Shown in pieces: positions 41,430 through 50,044 of a stretch of DNA of 64,000 nucleotides (the first letter of the stretch is position 1; every line of letters begins with the position of its first letter). Origin of the DNA: Nocardioides halotolerans DSM 19273 (GTDB lineage: Bacteria > Actinomycetota > Actinomycetes > Propionibacteriales > Nocardioidaceae); NCBI RefSeq assembly GCF_000422805.1, contig NZ_AUGT01000021.1, forward strand, positions 1-64,000, in the 5' to 3' direction. Position numbers and translations under genes: made by a program. The notes under the pieces were generated by a model. The model searched no databases, had not been told where the DNA came from, and saw nothing but the letters and a program-made list of their open reading frames with translations.

Positions 41430-43109
41430 TCAGATCCCGAACGTGGCGCGCGGGTAGCCCGCCTGCACGTCGGTGATCACGTTGACGAGGTAGGGGACGC
41501 CACTGTCGAAGGCCCGGTCGAGCGCCGGCCCGATCGCCTTCGGGTCGGTGACGGTCTCGCCGTCGCCGCCGAGCGCCTTCACCACCACGTCGTAGGGCGT
41601 GCGCGGAGCGAGGTCGGCGATCACGTCGTAGCCGTAGAGCATCTGCATCGGCCCCTTCTCCAGCGCCCACGCCGAGTTGTTGCCCATGACCATGACCACG
41701 GGCAGCTGGTGGCGCACCATCGTGTCGACGTCCATGAGGGAGAAGCCGGCCGCGCCGTCGCCCAGCAGCATCACCACCTGTGACGACGGCCGGGCGAGCC
41801 GGGCGGCGATCGCCGCACCCGGGCCGGCGCCGAGGCAGCCGTAGGGGCCGGGGTCGAGCCAGCAGCCGGGCTTCTTCGGCTCGACGTACTTGCCGGCGAA
41901 GCTCACGAAGTCGCCACCGTCGCCGATGACCACGGCGTCGTCCGCGAGCCGGGGCACGAGCTCGCCGTAGATGCGCGCCGGGTGGACCGGGTCGGCCTCG
42001 GCGCCGAGCAGCTCGGCGTCGCGTACCGCGGCCGCGGCGACCGTGTCGGCCAGGGTCGAGCGCCACGACGACCAGTCGGGCCTCGCGCCCCGCTCGACGG
42101 CGGCCTGGAGCCCGTCGAAGACCGAGGTCAGGTCGCCCGACACCGACGCCGCGAGCTCGGCGTGCTTCGCCACCTGGCCGGGGGAGTCGGCGACGTGCAC
42201 GACGCGCGCGGGGGAGGTGCCCTCCTCCTTGCCGCCGAAGACGCCGTAGCCGAGCCGGAAGTCGAGCGGCGTGCCGACGACGACCACGAGGTCGGCGCCG
42301 CCGAGCGCGGCGCTGCGGGCCTTGGTCACGAGCAGCTCGTGGCCGCCGGGCACGATGCCGCGACCCATGCCGTTGGTCAGCGTCGGGATGCCGAGGTCCT
42401 GCACGAACCGCAGCGCGGCCTCCTCGGCGCCGTCGGCCCACACGTCGGTGCCGAGGATCAGCACCGGCTGGCGGGCCTCGGCCAGCAGGCCGGCGATCTG
42501 CGTCAGCGCGTCGCCGTCCGGCTCGATCCGCTGGCGCTCGGGCGCCCGTGGTGCGGCGCCGGACGCGGAGCTGAAGAACTCGTCCATCGGCACGTCGACG
42601 AACGCCGGCCCGCGGTGCGGGCTCCGGGCGGCGACGAACGCCTCGTCCATCCCGGACAGCACGTCGCCCGCGGTCGGGATCGTGCGGGCCAGCTTGGAGA
42701 CCGACGCGAGGATCGGCGGCTGGTCGAGCTCCTGGAGGCTGCCGCTGCCCCAGCGGTTCTGCGGTGCGCGGCCGCCGACCACGACCATCGGCGAGCCCGC
42801 GAACTGCGCCTGCGCGATGGCGCTCACGCCGTTGGTGACGCCGGGGCCGGCGGTCAGCACCGCGAGCCCCGGGACCCGGGTGAGCTTGCCGGTCGCCTCG
42901 GCCGCGAACGCCGCCGTCTGCTCGTGGCGCACGTCGAGCAGCCGCATGGGCGGGTCGGCTTTGACCGCACCGTCGTACATCGGGAAGACATGGGCCCCCG
43001 ACAGCGTGAACATGGTCTCGACGCCGTGTGCCCTCGCGACCTCGACGGCGAGCTGTCCGCTGTGCCCCTCGATCTGGCCGCTGCTGTCCTCGGTCATGGG
43101 CTCGGTCAT
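41430..43109 (-). CDS. Thiamine diphosphate-dependent acetolactate synthase-like enzyme
   Basis: 559 aa (ATG 43109 or 43097). Activating-Glu motif RHEQTAAFAAEA, ThDP/Mg motif GDGAAGFSLMDVDTMVRHQL, and a central NAD/FAD-like domain (LILGTDVWADGAEEAA). Same architecture as IlvB/IlvG and oxalyl-CoA decarboxylase-type enzymes. Which 2-oxo acid or acyl-CoA is used cannot be told. Last big gene of an operon led by the DUF2785 gene. Confidence 0.87.
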   Translation of the reverse strand: MTEPMTEDSSGQIEGHSGQLAVEVARAHGVETMFTLSGAHVFPMYDGAVKADPPMRLLDVRHEQTAAFAAEATGKLTRVPGLAVLTAGPGVTNGVSAIAQAQFAGSPMVVVGGRAPQNRWGSGSLQELDQPPILASVSKLARTIPTAGDVLSGMDEAFVAARSPHRGPAFVDVPMDEFFSSASGAAPRAPERQRIEPDGDALTQIAGLLAEARQPVLILGTDVWADGAEEAALRFVQDLGIPTLTNGMGRGIVPGGHELLVTKARSAALGGADLVVVVGTPLDFRLGYGVFGGKEEGTSPARVVHVADSPGQVAKHAELAASVSGDLTSVFDGLQAAVERGARPDWSSWRSTLADTVAAAAVRDAELLGAEADPVHPARIYGELVPRLADDAVVIGDGGDFVSFAGKYVEPKKPGCWLDPGPYGCLGAGPGAAIAARLARPSSQVVMLLGDGAAGFSLMDVDTMVRHQLPVVMVMGNNSAWALEKGPMQMLYGYDVIADLAPRTPYDVVVKALGGDGETVTDPKAIGPALDRAFDSGVPYLVNVITDVQAGYPRATFGI

Positions 43110-43133
43110 GGGCTCACTCTTGCAGGAGCGTGA

Positions 43134-43988
43134 TCAGGAGTGGCGCGCGGCCTGGAGGTACTGCGGGTTGGTCACCCGCAGCGCGTCGACCAGCACGAGC
43201 AGCAGGTCGGGGCGCACCTCGGGGGGCTTGGGCCCGAGCGCGAGCTGGAGGTGGAGGGCGCGCAGGAAGGCCTCGGCGTTGCCGCTCTTGAGGTGCGGGT
43301 CGCGGTCGTCGTAGGACGCGCGGGCGCTCGCGGTGGCCACGAGGCGGGCGATCCACGGCTCGATGACGCGCAGGGAGACGATGTTGCGGCGCAGCACCGA
43401 CATCGTCGCCGCGGCCAGCCGGTCGGGCTCGCCGTTGGTGAAGACCCGGTCGACGGGGAGCAGGACCCGGTCGGCGATGACGTCGAGCACGACGGTCAGC
43501 TCGTTGGTGGCCACGTGCGGCGACTGCGCGAGCGTGCCGAGCGCGTCGGCGCCGTGCGCCACCGCGTGCGCCCAGCCCTTGCCGGGGACGAAACCGCGCA
43601 GGTCGCGCTCTCGCAGCAGCCAGGTCGCCAGCCGGTCGCCCCACTCGAGCACCTTGCTGCCGGGCACCAGCGGTCGCGCGTTGTCGCGGGCGATGCAGCA
43701 ATCGAGGACGAGCGCGGAGAAGCTGCGCCGGAACACCGAGTCGGTGTCGCGCTCGCCCAGGCCGACGCCGAGGCCGGCCGCCATCCCGTCACCGAGACCC
43801 GCGAGGAGGTCGTCGTAGACGCCGCGCTCGACCCACGTCGCGAGCGTCGGGTAGGCCGTGCCGTCGCGCGTCTCGGGGTCGGTGTCGCCGAGCATGCGGG
43901 TCAGCTCGGCGGTGAGGTCGTCGAGCGGTCGGTCCTGAGGGACGGCCAGTCCGGAAGCGGCTACCTGCTTCCAGTACGGCCCCGGCAT
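43134..43988 (-). CDS. DUF2785 domain protein
   Basis: 284 aa. All-helical, HEAT-like pattern with WVERGVYDDLLAGLGDGMAA, GWAHAVAHGADALGTLA and ERDLRGFVPGKGWAHA, as in the DUF2785 family. Start MPGPYWKQV (43988) preferred; 43997 possible. Function unknown. Divergent from pdtaS. Confidence 0.8.
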   Translation of the reverse strand: MPGPYWKQVAASGLAVPQDRPLDDLTAELTRMLGDTDPETRDGTAYPTLATWVERGVYDDLLAGLGDGMAAGLGVGLGERDTDSVFRRSFSALVLDCCIARDNARPLVPGSKVLEWGDRLATWLLRERDLRGFVPGKGWAHAVAHGADALGTLAQSPHVATNELTVVLDVIADRVLLPVDRVFTNGEPDRLAAATMSVLRRNIVSLRVIEPWIARLVATASARASYDDRDPHLKSGNAEAFLRALHLQLALGPKPPEVRPDLLLVLVDALRVTNPQYLQAARHS

Positions 43989-44112
43989 GACTCCCATCCT
44001 GCCAAAGTGTGCCGTCTCAGCGGACGCGAGGGGAGTCTTGTCTTGCGGCGCGATCCGTGCTTGCCCGCCAGCAAGCAGTAAGGCCCACCGGGCGACCCCT
44101 ACGCTGACCTGC

Positions 44113-45582
44113 GTGGCGTCCTTGGTCGAGCTGGTCCGTGCCCACACGGACCTCGACGCCGACGACGTGGCCTGGCTCCAGCTCCTCCAGGCCGACTGGC
44201 AGATCATCGCGGACCTGAGCTTCGCCGACCTCGTGCTGTGGCTTCCCGACCGGGAGGGCACGGGCTTCTGGGCGGGTGGCCAGATGCGCCCCACGACCGG
44301 CCCGACGGCGTACGTCGACGACATCGTCGGCACGTTCGTCCCGGCCGGCCGGCGCCCGCATCTCGACGTCGCGTACGCCCAGGGGCGGCTGGTCCGCGAG
44401 GGCGACCCCGAGTGGCGCGACGACGTGCCGGTCCGCGCCGAGACGATCCCCGTGCGGCGAGGCGCCCGCGTGATCGCCGTGGTCGGCCGCAACACCAACC
44501 TGCTGGGCGTCCGCACCCCGAGTCGCCTCGAGCTGTCCTACCTGCAGACCGCCGCCGACCTGACCCAGATGATCGCCGGCGGCCACTTCCCGGTGCCGGG
44601 GCAGCGCAGCGACCACGCGGACACCCCGCGGGTCGGCGACGGCTTCCTCCGCGTGGACGAGCAGGGCCGGGTCGTCTACGCGAGCCCGAACGCGCTGTCG
44701 GTCTACCGCCGCCTCGGCCTGTCCGGCGACCTCGACGGGCTCCGGCTCAGCGAGGTGACCCGCGAGCTGGTGCCGCCGCGGATGCGGCCCGACGAGGAGG
44801 CGCTGAGCGCGGTGCTCGGGGGCCGGGCCAACCGCGACGCGGAGATCGGCACTGACTCGGTAGCCCTCATCGTGCGCGCGATCCCGCTGCGGCCCCACGG
44901 TCGCCTGATCGGCGCGCTGGTGCTGGTGCGCGACGTCACCGACCTGCGCAGCCGCGACCGCGAGCTGGTCACCAAGGACGCCACGATCCGCGAGATCCAC
45001 CACCGCGTGAAGAACAACCTCCAGACCGTCGCCGCCCTGCTCCGGCTCCAGGCGCGGCGGATGGACAGCCCGGACGCCAAGGCGGCGCTGGAGGAGGCGG
45101 TCCGCCGGGTCGGCTCGATCGCGATCGTGCACGAGACCCTCAGCCAGGCGGTCGAGGAGAGCGTCGTCTTCGACGACGTCGCCGACCGGCTCGGCGCGAT
45201 GGTCGCCGACATGGGCTCGCTCGGTGGTCGGGTCCGCGTGCGTCGGGAGGGCTCCTTCGGCGTGCTGCCGTCGGAGACCGCGACCACGGTGGCGATGGCG
45301 CTGACCGAGCTGCTGCAGAACGCCGTCGAGCACGCCTACCCGGTCGCCGACAGCGCGGAAGGGACGATCGTCGTGACCGTCGTGAGGACCGACGGGCGGC
45401 TCACCTTCACCGTCGACGACGACGGCCAGGGGCTGCCGACCGGCTTCGACCTGGCCGGCTCGAGCACGCTGGGGCTCTCGATCGTGGGCACGCTGGTGGA
45501 GTCGGAGCTCGGTGGTCGGCTCACGCTGGGGCCGGCGCCGTCAGGCCGAGGGACGCGCGCTGAAGTCGAGATAACGGTCTGA
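44113..45582 (+). CDS. pdtaS: Sensor histidine kinase PdtaS
   Basis: 489 aa from GTG 44113, preceded at 7 nt by TACGCT (44100-44105): leaderless. N-terminal GAF-like domain, PAS-like domain (GDGFLRVDEQGRVVYASPNA), HisKA_2 phosphoacceptor EIHHRVKNNLQTVAALLRLQ (His296/His297), and ATPase (ELLQNAVEHAYP, VDDDGQGLP). Matches M. tuberculosis PdtaS closely from memory. Partner PdtaR is an antitermination-type ANTAR regulator; it is not in the window. Soluble, no membrane segments. Directly followed by repeat family 1. Confidence 0.93.
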   Translation: MASLVELVRAHTDLDADDVAWLQLLQADWQIIADLSFADLVLWLPDREGTGFWAGGQMRPTTGPTAYVDDIVGTFVPAGRRPHLDVAYAQGRLVREGDPEWRDDVPVRAETIPVRRGARVIAVVGRNTNLLGVRTPSRLELSYLQTAADLTQMIAGGHFPVPGQRSDHADTPRVGDGFLRVDEQGRVVYASPNALSVYRRLGLSGDLDGLRLSEVTRELVPPRMRPDEEALSAVLGGRANRDAEIGTDSVALIVRAIPLRPHGRLIGALVLVRDVTDLRSRDRELVTKDATIREIHHRVKNNLQTVAALLRLQARRMDSPDAKAALEEAVRRVGSIAIVHETLSQAVEESVVFDDVADRLGAMVADMGSLGGRVRVRREGSFGVLPSETATTVAMALTELLQNAVEHAYPVADSAEGTIVVTVVRTDGRLTFTVDDDGQGLPTGFDLAGSSTLGLSIVGTLVESELGGRLTLGPAPSGRGTRAEVEITV

Positions 45583-45860
45583 TACCCCCGCGAGCTTCGG
45601 CCCCCAGTCCGTGGCGCCAGCTTCGCGGCGCCCGGCTCGCTGGCGCTCGCTGCGGCGCAGGCGCCACGGCCCGGAGGCCGATCGCGGGGCGCCTCGCTCC
45701 GCTCGGAACTACCGGGTCGCTGCGCTCCCACGCTCCCATTGCGTTGGCCCGGGCGAGGGCTCGCTTCGGCGCGGTCGCCGCGGCCCGGAGGCCGATCGCG
45801 GGGCGCCTCGCTCCGCTCGGAACTACCGGGTCGCTGCGCTCCCGCCGCTCCCATTGCGTG
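45583..45860. repeat. GC-rich intergenic repeat, family 1, locus A (one full and one partial copy)
   Basis: A 163-nt unit (45583-45745) starts one base after the pdtaS stop, begins TACCCCCGCGAGCTTCGGCC, and ends CCCATTGCGTT. It is followed by a partial copy (45746-45860). An inverted repeat CCGTGGCGCC (45609-45618)/GGCGCCACGG (45660-45669) is inside. The same unit is at 51617-51780. Reading frames across it are shadows with no start/stop logic. Confidence 0.85.
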
Positions 45861-45943
45861 ATAGCGGGCCGGCTTCCCGAGCTACGTCGAGTAGGAGCCT
45901 TCGCTGCGGACCTCGGAGGCTTCGCCACCACACGCGCGGTCGC

Positions 45944-46029
45944 GGCTTCGCAAGCTCAGCCGCGCGCGCTGCTCGACCCCCTCGCGCTGAGTCCGGACCG
46001 CGTCGCTGCGGTCCTCGTTCCTCGGACCG
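45944..46029. repeat. GC-rich intergenic repeat, family 2, copy A (behind whiB1)
   Basis: Shares the blocks TCGCAAGCTC-GCCG, CTCGACCC, GAG-TCGGACC, GTCCTCGT and CCTCGGAC, in the same order, with 63783-63853. Both copies end just 5-15 nt before the stop codon of a minus-strand gene, i.e. directly downstream in the gene's direction. Confidence 0.7.
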
Positions 46030-46033
46030 TCAG

Positions 46034-46285
46034 CTACGCGGTCCGGACGCGCGCTCGGGCGGTACGGCGCTTGAGGGCTCGGCGCTCGTCCTCGCTCAGG
46101 CCTCCCCAGACACCGTGGTCCTGCCCGGCCTCCAGGGCCCACTGCAGGCACTGCTCGCGCACCTCGCAGCGACGGCACACCTGCTTGGCCTCCTCGATCT
46201 GGAGGATGGCCGGACCGGTGTTGCCGATCGGGAAGAACAGCTCCGGGTCCTCGTCGAGGCACGCGGAGAGGTGGCGCCAATCCAT
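46034..46285 (-). CDS. whiB1: WhiB1-type iron-sulfur regulator
   Basis: 83 aa. Cys9, Cys37, Cys40, Cys46 match M. tuberculosis WhiB1, and the G(V/I)WGG turn and basic tail SEDERRALKRRTARARVRTA are present. [4Fe-4S], nitric oxide sensitive, binds the sigma factor and regulates essential genes. In M. tuberculosis whiB1 neighbours pdtaS, as here. ATG 46285 with AAGGAA upstream. The 224-bp gap before it contains no recognisable gene. Confidence 0.93.
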   Translation of the reverse strand: MDWRHLSACLDEDPELFFPIGNTGPAILQIEEAKQVCRRCEVREQCLQWALEAGQDHGVWGGLSEDERRALKRRTARARVRTA

Positions 46286-46509
46286 GGCTGGGGATTCCTT
46301 CTTTCCGGACACATTCGGGCGACCCGAGTCGTGGTGTCGCTGGGGTGGGGGTGCCGCAGTGGGGGCACACAGCGGGCACGGCAGGACGCTCGTCCCGCCG
46401 TGTCCCTCAAGCGTGCCGAGAATTGGACCGTTACACAAGGGGGAGGGCGGGTCTCGTGAGTCACAGGGCCCCTGGACGACGAAATCCGTCTCGGTCCTAG
46501 GCTCGCCTG

Positions 46510-46902
46510 GTGATCGAGGAGGCACCAGCGGCCGGCCCGCCACGCCCGCTCCTGGGGGCCGCGGTGCTGGTGGGGCTGCAGGGGCTGGTGCTGTGCGTCT
46601 TCGCCGCCCTCGAGGTCGTCGCCGTCGATCGCGGCCGGGTCACCCTGGCGATCACGACGGGCCTGTTCTTCCTGGCCCTCGGCACCGGCCTTGGCCTGTG
46701 CGCCTGGGGCCTGTCGCGGGTGAGGTCGTGGGCACGAGGCCCGGTCGTGGCCGCCGAGCTGGTCGGCGTGCTGCTGTCGTTCAGCTTCTGGGGCGGCGAG
46801 ACCACGCCCGTCGCCGTCGTGATCCTGCTCGTCTCGCTGGGCGCCCTGGTCGGCGTCCTGCACCCGTCGTCGACCCAGGCCCTCGCCTCCGACGAGGGCT
46901 GA
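46510..46902 (+). CDS. Small membrane protein, unknown function
   Basis: 130 aa from GTG 46510, with -10 TAGGCT 6 nt upstream (leaderless). About four hydrophobic segments (residues 15-38, 46-68, 78-93, 96-116). No family recognised; the charged N-terminus MIEEAPAAGPPR and tail are short. Located between whiB1 and sigF. Confidence 0.65.
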   Translation: MIEEAPAAGPPRPLLGAAVLVGLQGLVLCVFAALEVVAVDRGRVTLAITTGLFFLALGTGLGLCAWGLSRVRSWARGPVVAAELVGVLLSFSFWGGETTPVAVVILLVSLGALVGVLHPSSTQALASDEG

Positions 46903-46916
46903 CGACCGAGGGAGCG

Positions 46917-47735
46917 TCACTGGTTCGGGGACGGGTCCTCCAGCGAGGTCCGCAGCTGCTCGAGGGTGCGCGAGAGCAGCCGCGAGACGTGCATCTGCGA
47001 GACGCCGATCTCCTCGGCGATCTGCGACTGGGTCATGTTCTTGAAGAAGCGCAGCAGCAGGATCCGCTTCTCCCTCGCGTCGAGCCGGTCGAGCAGCGGC
47101 TTGATCGACTCGCGGATCTCGACGTGCTCGAGGTTCTCGTCGTCGACGCCGAGCGCGTCGAGCATGCTGCCCGTGCCGTCCTGGTCGCTCTCGCCCGCGT
47201 CGAGCGAGAGCGTCGAGTAGGCGTTGCTGGACTCCAGACCCTCCAGCACGTCCTCGACCGAGCAGCCGATGCGCTCAGCGAGCTCGCGCGCGGTGGGGGA
47301 GCGGCCCAGGCTCTGCGTCAGCTCGGCGCTGCTGGTGCCGATCTGCATGCGCAGCTCCTGGAGCCGGCGCGGCACCCGGATCGCCCAGCCCTTGTCCCGG
47401 AAGTAGCGCTTGATCTCGCCGATGATCGTCGGGGTGGCGTACGTCGAGAACTCGACGCCGCGCTCGAGGTCGAAGCGGTCGATGGACTTGATCAGCCCGA
47501 TCGTGCCGACCTGCACGAGGTCCTCGAAGGGCTCGCCGCGGTTGCGGAAGCGCCGCGCGCAGTGCTCCACCAGCGGCAGGTGCAGGTGGACGAGGGCGTC
47601 GCGGGCGCTGTCGCGGCCGGCCTCCGGCGCCGCGTCGTCGCGCAGCCGGGCGAAGAGCTCGGCACTGCGCCGCCGGGTGGCCTCTATCCCGCCAGACGCC
47701 GCCGAGACGTCGTCGTTCGTCGGGTCGCTGATCAT
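46917..47735 (-). CDS. sigF: SigF/SigB-type stress sigma factor
   Basis: 272 aa. Region 2 (DLVQVGTIGLIKSIDRFD, ATPTIIGEIKRYFRDKGW), region 3 (RRLQELRMQIGTSSAELTQS) and region 4 (MTQSQIAEEIGVSQMHVSRL). SigB/SigF/SigG family of general stress response. Located behind its anti-sigma gene; the promoter at 48225-48250 is a SigF-type element. Ends 14 nt before the converging membrane-protein gene. Confidence 0.93.
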   Translation of the reverse strand: MISDPTNDDVSAASGGIEATRRRSAELFARLRDDAAPEAGRDSARDALVHLHLPLVEHCARRFRNRGEPFEDLVQVGTIGLIKSIDRFDLERGVEFSTYATPTIIGEIKRYFRDKGWAIRVPRRLQELRMQIGTSSAELTQSLGRSPTARELAERIGCSVEDVLEGLESSNAYSTLSLDAGESDQDGTGSMLDALGVDDENLEHVEIRESIKPLLDRLDAREKRILLLRFFKNMTQSQIAEEIGVSQMHVSRLLSRTLEQLRTSLEDPSPNQ

Positions 47736-47749
47736 GTCAACCGGTCATG

Positions 47750-48160
47750 TCAGGAGCTGGTCTCCTGCAACGACGAGCGCATGGTCAGGGTGATCGTCAG
47801 TCGGTGGTCGTCGGTGGAGGCCGAGGCCTTGGTCGCGAGCGTGGTCAGCACCTGCCAGGCGAAGCTGTCCTCGTCGGGCGGGGTCTGGGCGGTGGTCGGG
47901 ACGCTGACCTGCACGGTCAGCTCGCCGGGGCGCATGAAGAACTCGCCCACGAGGTCGGAGCCCGGCTCGGCCTCGGGGAGCACGAGCGCGCTGGCCTCGC
48001 CCACGGCCATCCGCAGGTCCTCGATGTCGTCGAGGGTGAAGTCGAGGCGGGCCGCGAGCCCTGCGGAGGTGGTGCGCAGCACCGAGACGTAGGCGCTGTC
48101 GGCAGGCAGCCGCAGCTCAACGTCGGCGCGCGACTGGTCGCCAGGTCCGGTCGAGGACAT
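47750..48160 (-). CDS. Anti-sigma factor of the RsbW/UsfX type
   Basis: 136 aa HATPase_c-like kinase: LDFTLDDIEDLRMAVGEASA carries the N-box, and GELTVQVSVPTT and DDHRLTITLTMRSS the end strands. Holds SigF inactive until an anti-anti-sigma binds; none is adjacent, so RsbV-like partners must be elsewhere. Promoter of SigF type upstream: a feedback loop. Confidence 0.88.
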   Translation of the reverse strand: MSSTGPGDQSRADVELRLPADSAYVSVLRTTSAGLAARLDFTLDDIEDLRMAVGEASALVLPEAEPGSDLVGEFFMRPGELTVQVSVPTTAQTPPDEDSFAWQVLTTLATKASASTDDHRLTITLTMRSSLQETSS

Positions 48161-48224
48161 GCTGTCGGTCCTTCAGATGGGGTCGTGGTGGGAGCGTAGA
48201 CGGTCCCACTCGGCTCACGGGTCG

Positions 48225-48250
48225 TTACCCGACCGCGACGGGGCCGAAAC
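48225..48250 (-). promoter_or_regulatory. SigF-type promoter of the anti-sigma/sigF operon, inside a terminator stem
   Basis: On the minus strand: GTTT (complement of 48247-48250), 16 nt, GGGTAA (complement of 48225-48230). Consensus GTTT-N15-17-GGGTA. The -35 GTTT lies in the loop of the hairpin CGGGGCCG-AAA-CGGCCCCG (48239-48257). Confidence 0.75.
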
Positions 48251-48257
48251 GGCCCCG
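48239..48257. terminator. Hairpin behind the hypothetical gene at 48277
   Basis: CGGGGCCG and CGGCCCCG form an 8-bp GC stem with an AAA loop, 19 nt after the stop of the gene 48277-48540 on the minus strand. Confidence 0.7.
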
Positions 48258-48276
48258 CCGGCGTCGGTGGCGGGCG

Positions 48277-48540
48277 TCAGACCCGCCAGTCGTGGGCGCC
48301 GTCGGCCGGCAGCTCGGCGCGCTCGGCCGCTCGGAGCAGGCCGATGCGCTCGATCCAGCTCATCCCCTCCGACCACGCGCAGCGCAGCGAGAGGTGCCCG
48401 TCGGGCTCCTCGACCGTCAGCAGCACGACGGCGCCAACGATCTTCTCGTCGGGATCGATCTGCTGTCGGACCCCCAGCTCGTTGATGACGTCTCCAAGCT
48501 CCTGCTGACGCGCCACAGCATCCACTTCTTCCCGTGTCAT
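48277..48540 (-). CDS. Small conserved-looking hypothetical protein
   Basis: 87 aa from ATG 48540; a TTG at 48597 overlapping the sigma-factor stop (TTGA) would add 19 residues. Sequence: DAVARQQELGDVINELGVRQ, then an alternating strand region with AVVLLTVEEPDGHLSLRC and WIERIGLLRAAER. Family not recognised. It is the last gene after the second SigF-like factor and before the anti-sigma operon promoter, so a stress-linked role is possible but unproven. Confidence 0.6.
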   Translation of the reverse strand: MTREEVDAVARQQELGDVINELGVRQQIDPDEKIVGAVVLLTVEEPDGHLSLRCAWSEGMSWIERIGLLRAAERAELPADGAHDWRV

Positions 48541-48593
48541 CTGCCCCAAGTTCCTCACCGGTGGCAGTGCCCGCCGTGGCGCGGTCCTATGCG

Positions 48594-49385
48594 TCAAGCC
48601 GGGACGGCATCTGCTCCGAGTTCGGTGCGGAGCTGGTCCAGTATCCGCTTGAGCAGTCGGGAAGCCTGCATCTGGGTCACCCCGAGCTCGTTGCCTATCT
48701 CCTGCTGGGTGCGGTCCTCGACGAAGCGCATGTAGAGGATCTTGCGGTCGCGCTCGCTGAGGTGGCGCACGGCGGGGCCGAGCATGAGGCGTGCCTCGAG
48801 AGCGCGCTCGTCGCCGTTCTCGTCCTCGGTGAGCTGGTCGATCGCGGGCCGGCCGTCCTCGGTGACGGGGACGTCGAGCGAGACCGGCCGGAAGCAGCCC
48901 TCGGCCTGGAGCGCCTCGGAGACGTCGGCGACCGGGAGGTCGAGCTGGTCGGCGATGCGCGCTGCCGACGGGGGAGCACCGTGCTCCTCGCCGTGGTGGT
49001 AGGCGTGGATCACCTTCGACTGGATCTCCTGCACCCGACGGGGCGGACGGATGGTCCAGCCCTGGTCGCGGAAGTGCCGCTTGATCTCACCGGAGATCGT
49101 CGGCACGGCGTAGGTGAGGAAGTCGCGGTTCTGGTCGACGTCGAACTTCTGCGCCGCGCGGACCAGCGCCATGCAGGCGACCTGCTCGAGGTCCTCGACG
49201 GGGATCGAGCGGTTGCGGTAGCGGTGCGCGATGGCGTGCGCCACGCCGATGTTGAGGACGATGACCTGGTCGATCACGTCGTCGCGCTTCTTGCCCTTGA
49301 GCTTGGAGGCCTCCGAAAGGAGTCGTGCGGTCTCCTCACGTCGCATGGCTCGTGACGGAGCCTCGTCAATCTGCGAGATCGTCAT
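48594..49385 (-). CDS. Second SigF/SigB-family sigma factor
   Basis: 263 aa. Region 2 DLEQVACMALVRAAQKFD, region 3 PPRRVQEIQSKVIHAYHHGE, region 4 TQQEIGNELGVTQMQASRL. Same branch as SigF (about one third identical by eye) but no anti-sigma gene of its own next to it. The SigF-type promoter at 49396-49423 begins 10 nt upstream of the ATG, so it may be activated by SigF and amplify the response. Confidence 0.9.
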   Translation of the reverse strand: MTISQIDEAPSRAMRREETARLLSEASKLKGKKRDDVIDQVIVLNIGVAHAIAHRYRNRSIPVEDLEQVACMALVRAAQKFDVDQNRDFLTYAVPTISGEIKRHFRDQGWTIRPPRRVQEIQSKVIHAYHHGEEHGAPPSAARIADQLDLPVADVSEALQAEGCFRPVSLDVPVTEDGRPAIDQLTEDENGDERALEARLMLGPAVRHLSERDRKILYMRFVEDRTQQEIGNELGVTQMQASRLLKRILDQLRTELGADAVPA

Positions 49386-49395
49386 GCCCTGTGGC

Positions 49396-49423
49396 CTACC
49401 CCGGGCAGGAGTCGCCGGAAACC
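49396..49423 (-). promoter_or_regulatory. SigF-type promoter of the second sigma factor gene
   Basis: Minus strand: GGTTT (complement of 49419-49423), 17 nt, GGGTAG (complement of 49396-49401). Spacing to the ATG at 49385 implies a very short leader. Confidence 0.65.
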
Positions 49424-49531
49424 TCGAAACTCGTTGAAGTTTGCAGATTCACCCTTTGGGGTGACGAACGGTGGTCCCGAGGTCAAGTCCGTCCGTACGA
49501 CGGTCTGCCCGGCGGGCCGGTTCCCGAAACG

Positions 49532-49566
49532 CGAACGGGCCCGGCCTGTACGGCCGGGCCCGTTCG
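49532..49566. terminator. Strong hairpin behind sodN
   Basis: CGAACGGGCCCGGCC (49532-49546) and GGCCGGGCCCGTTCG (49552-49566) form a perfect 15-bp stem with a 5-nt loop, 16 nt past the sodN stop. Confidence 0.8.
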
Positions 49567-49582
49567 GGTGCGTGCTGGGAGG

Positions 49583-49984
49583 TCAGCCCTGCTTGGTCTC
49601 CTTGAAGATGCGGTCGATCTCGTCGATCTTGTCGAGCAGCTGCTGCGCGACGTCCGCGTCGAGCGAGCCCTTGGTGCCGCTGGCGCCGGCGAGCTTGGTG
49701 GCCTCGTTGACCAGGGTGTGCAGCTCGGGGTGCGCCTCGAAGTGCGGGGGCTTGAAGTAGTCGGTCCAGAGCACCCAGAGGTGGTGCTTGACCAGCTCGG
49801 AGCGCTGCTCCTTGATGAGCACCGCGCGGGTGCGGAAGTCGGGGTCGTCGTTGTCGGCGACCTTCTTGATGATCGCGAGGATCGACTCCGCCTCGATGCG
49901 CGCCTGGGCGGGGTCGTAGACGCCGCACGGCAGGTCGCAGTGGGCCGAGACCTCGATGGTCGGCGCGAACAGGGATCGGAACAT
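49583..49984 (-). CDS. sodN: Nickel superoxide dismutase, precursor
   Basis: 133 aa, ATG with GGAAGGA upstream. A 14-residue leader (MFRSLFAPTIEVSA) is followed by the nickel hook HCDLPCGVYDP: His15, Cys16 and Cys20 become His1, Cys2, Cys6 after cleavage. Helical bundle follows. Converts superoxide to oxygen and peroxide. The protease gene sodX diverges from it with a 60-bp shared promoter region. Confidence 0.96.
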   Translation of the reverse strand: MFRSLFAPTIEVSAHCDLPCGVYDPAQARIEAESILAIIKKVADNDDPDFRTRAVLIKEQRSELVKHHLWVLWTDYFKPPHFEAHPELHTLVNEATKLAGASGTKGSLDADVAQQLLDKIDEIDRIFKETKQG

Positions 49985-50044
49985 GCCAGTCCTTCCGGTG
50001 GTCTGTCAGAGGGTCGTGAGCCTGGGCTTGCGACACTACTCCGC

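Noticed and set aside
48541..48597. Extending the 87-aa hypothetical gene to TTG 48597
   Set aside because: Possible through a TTGA overlap, but the extra 19 residues are low-complexity Arg/Ala/Pro; kept as a remark.
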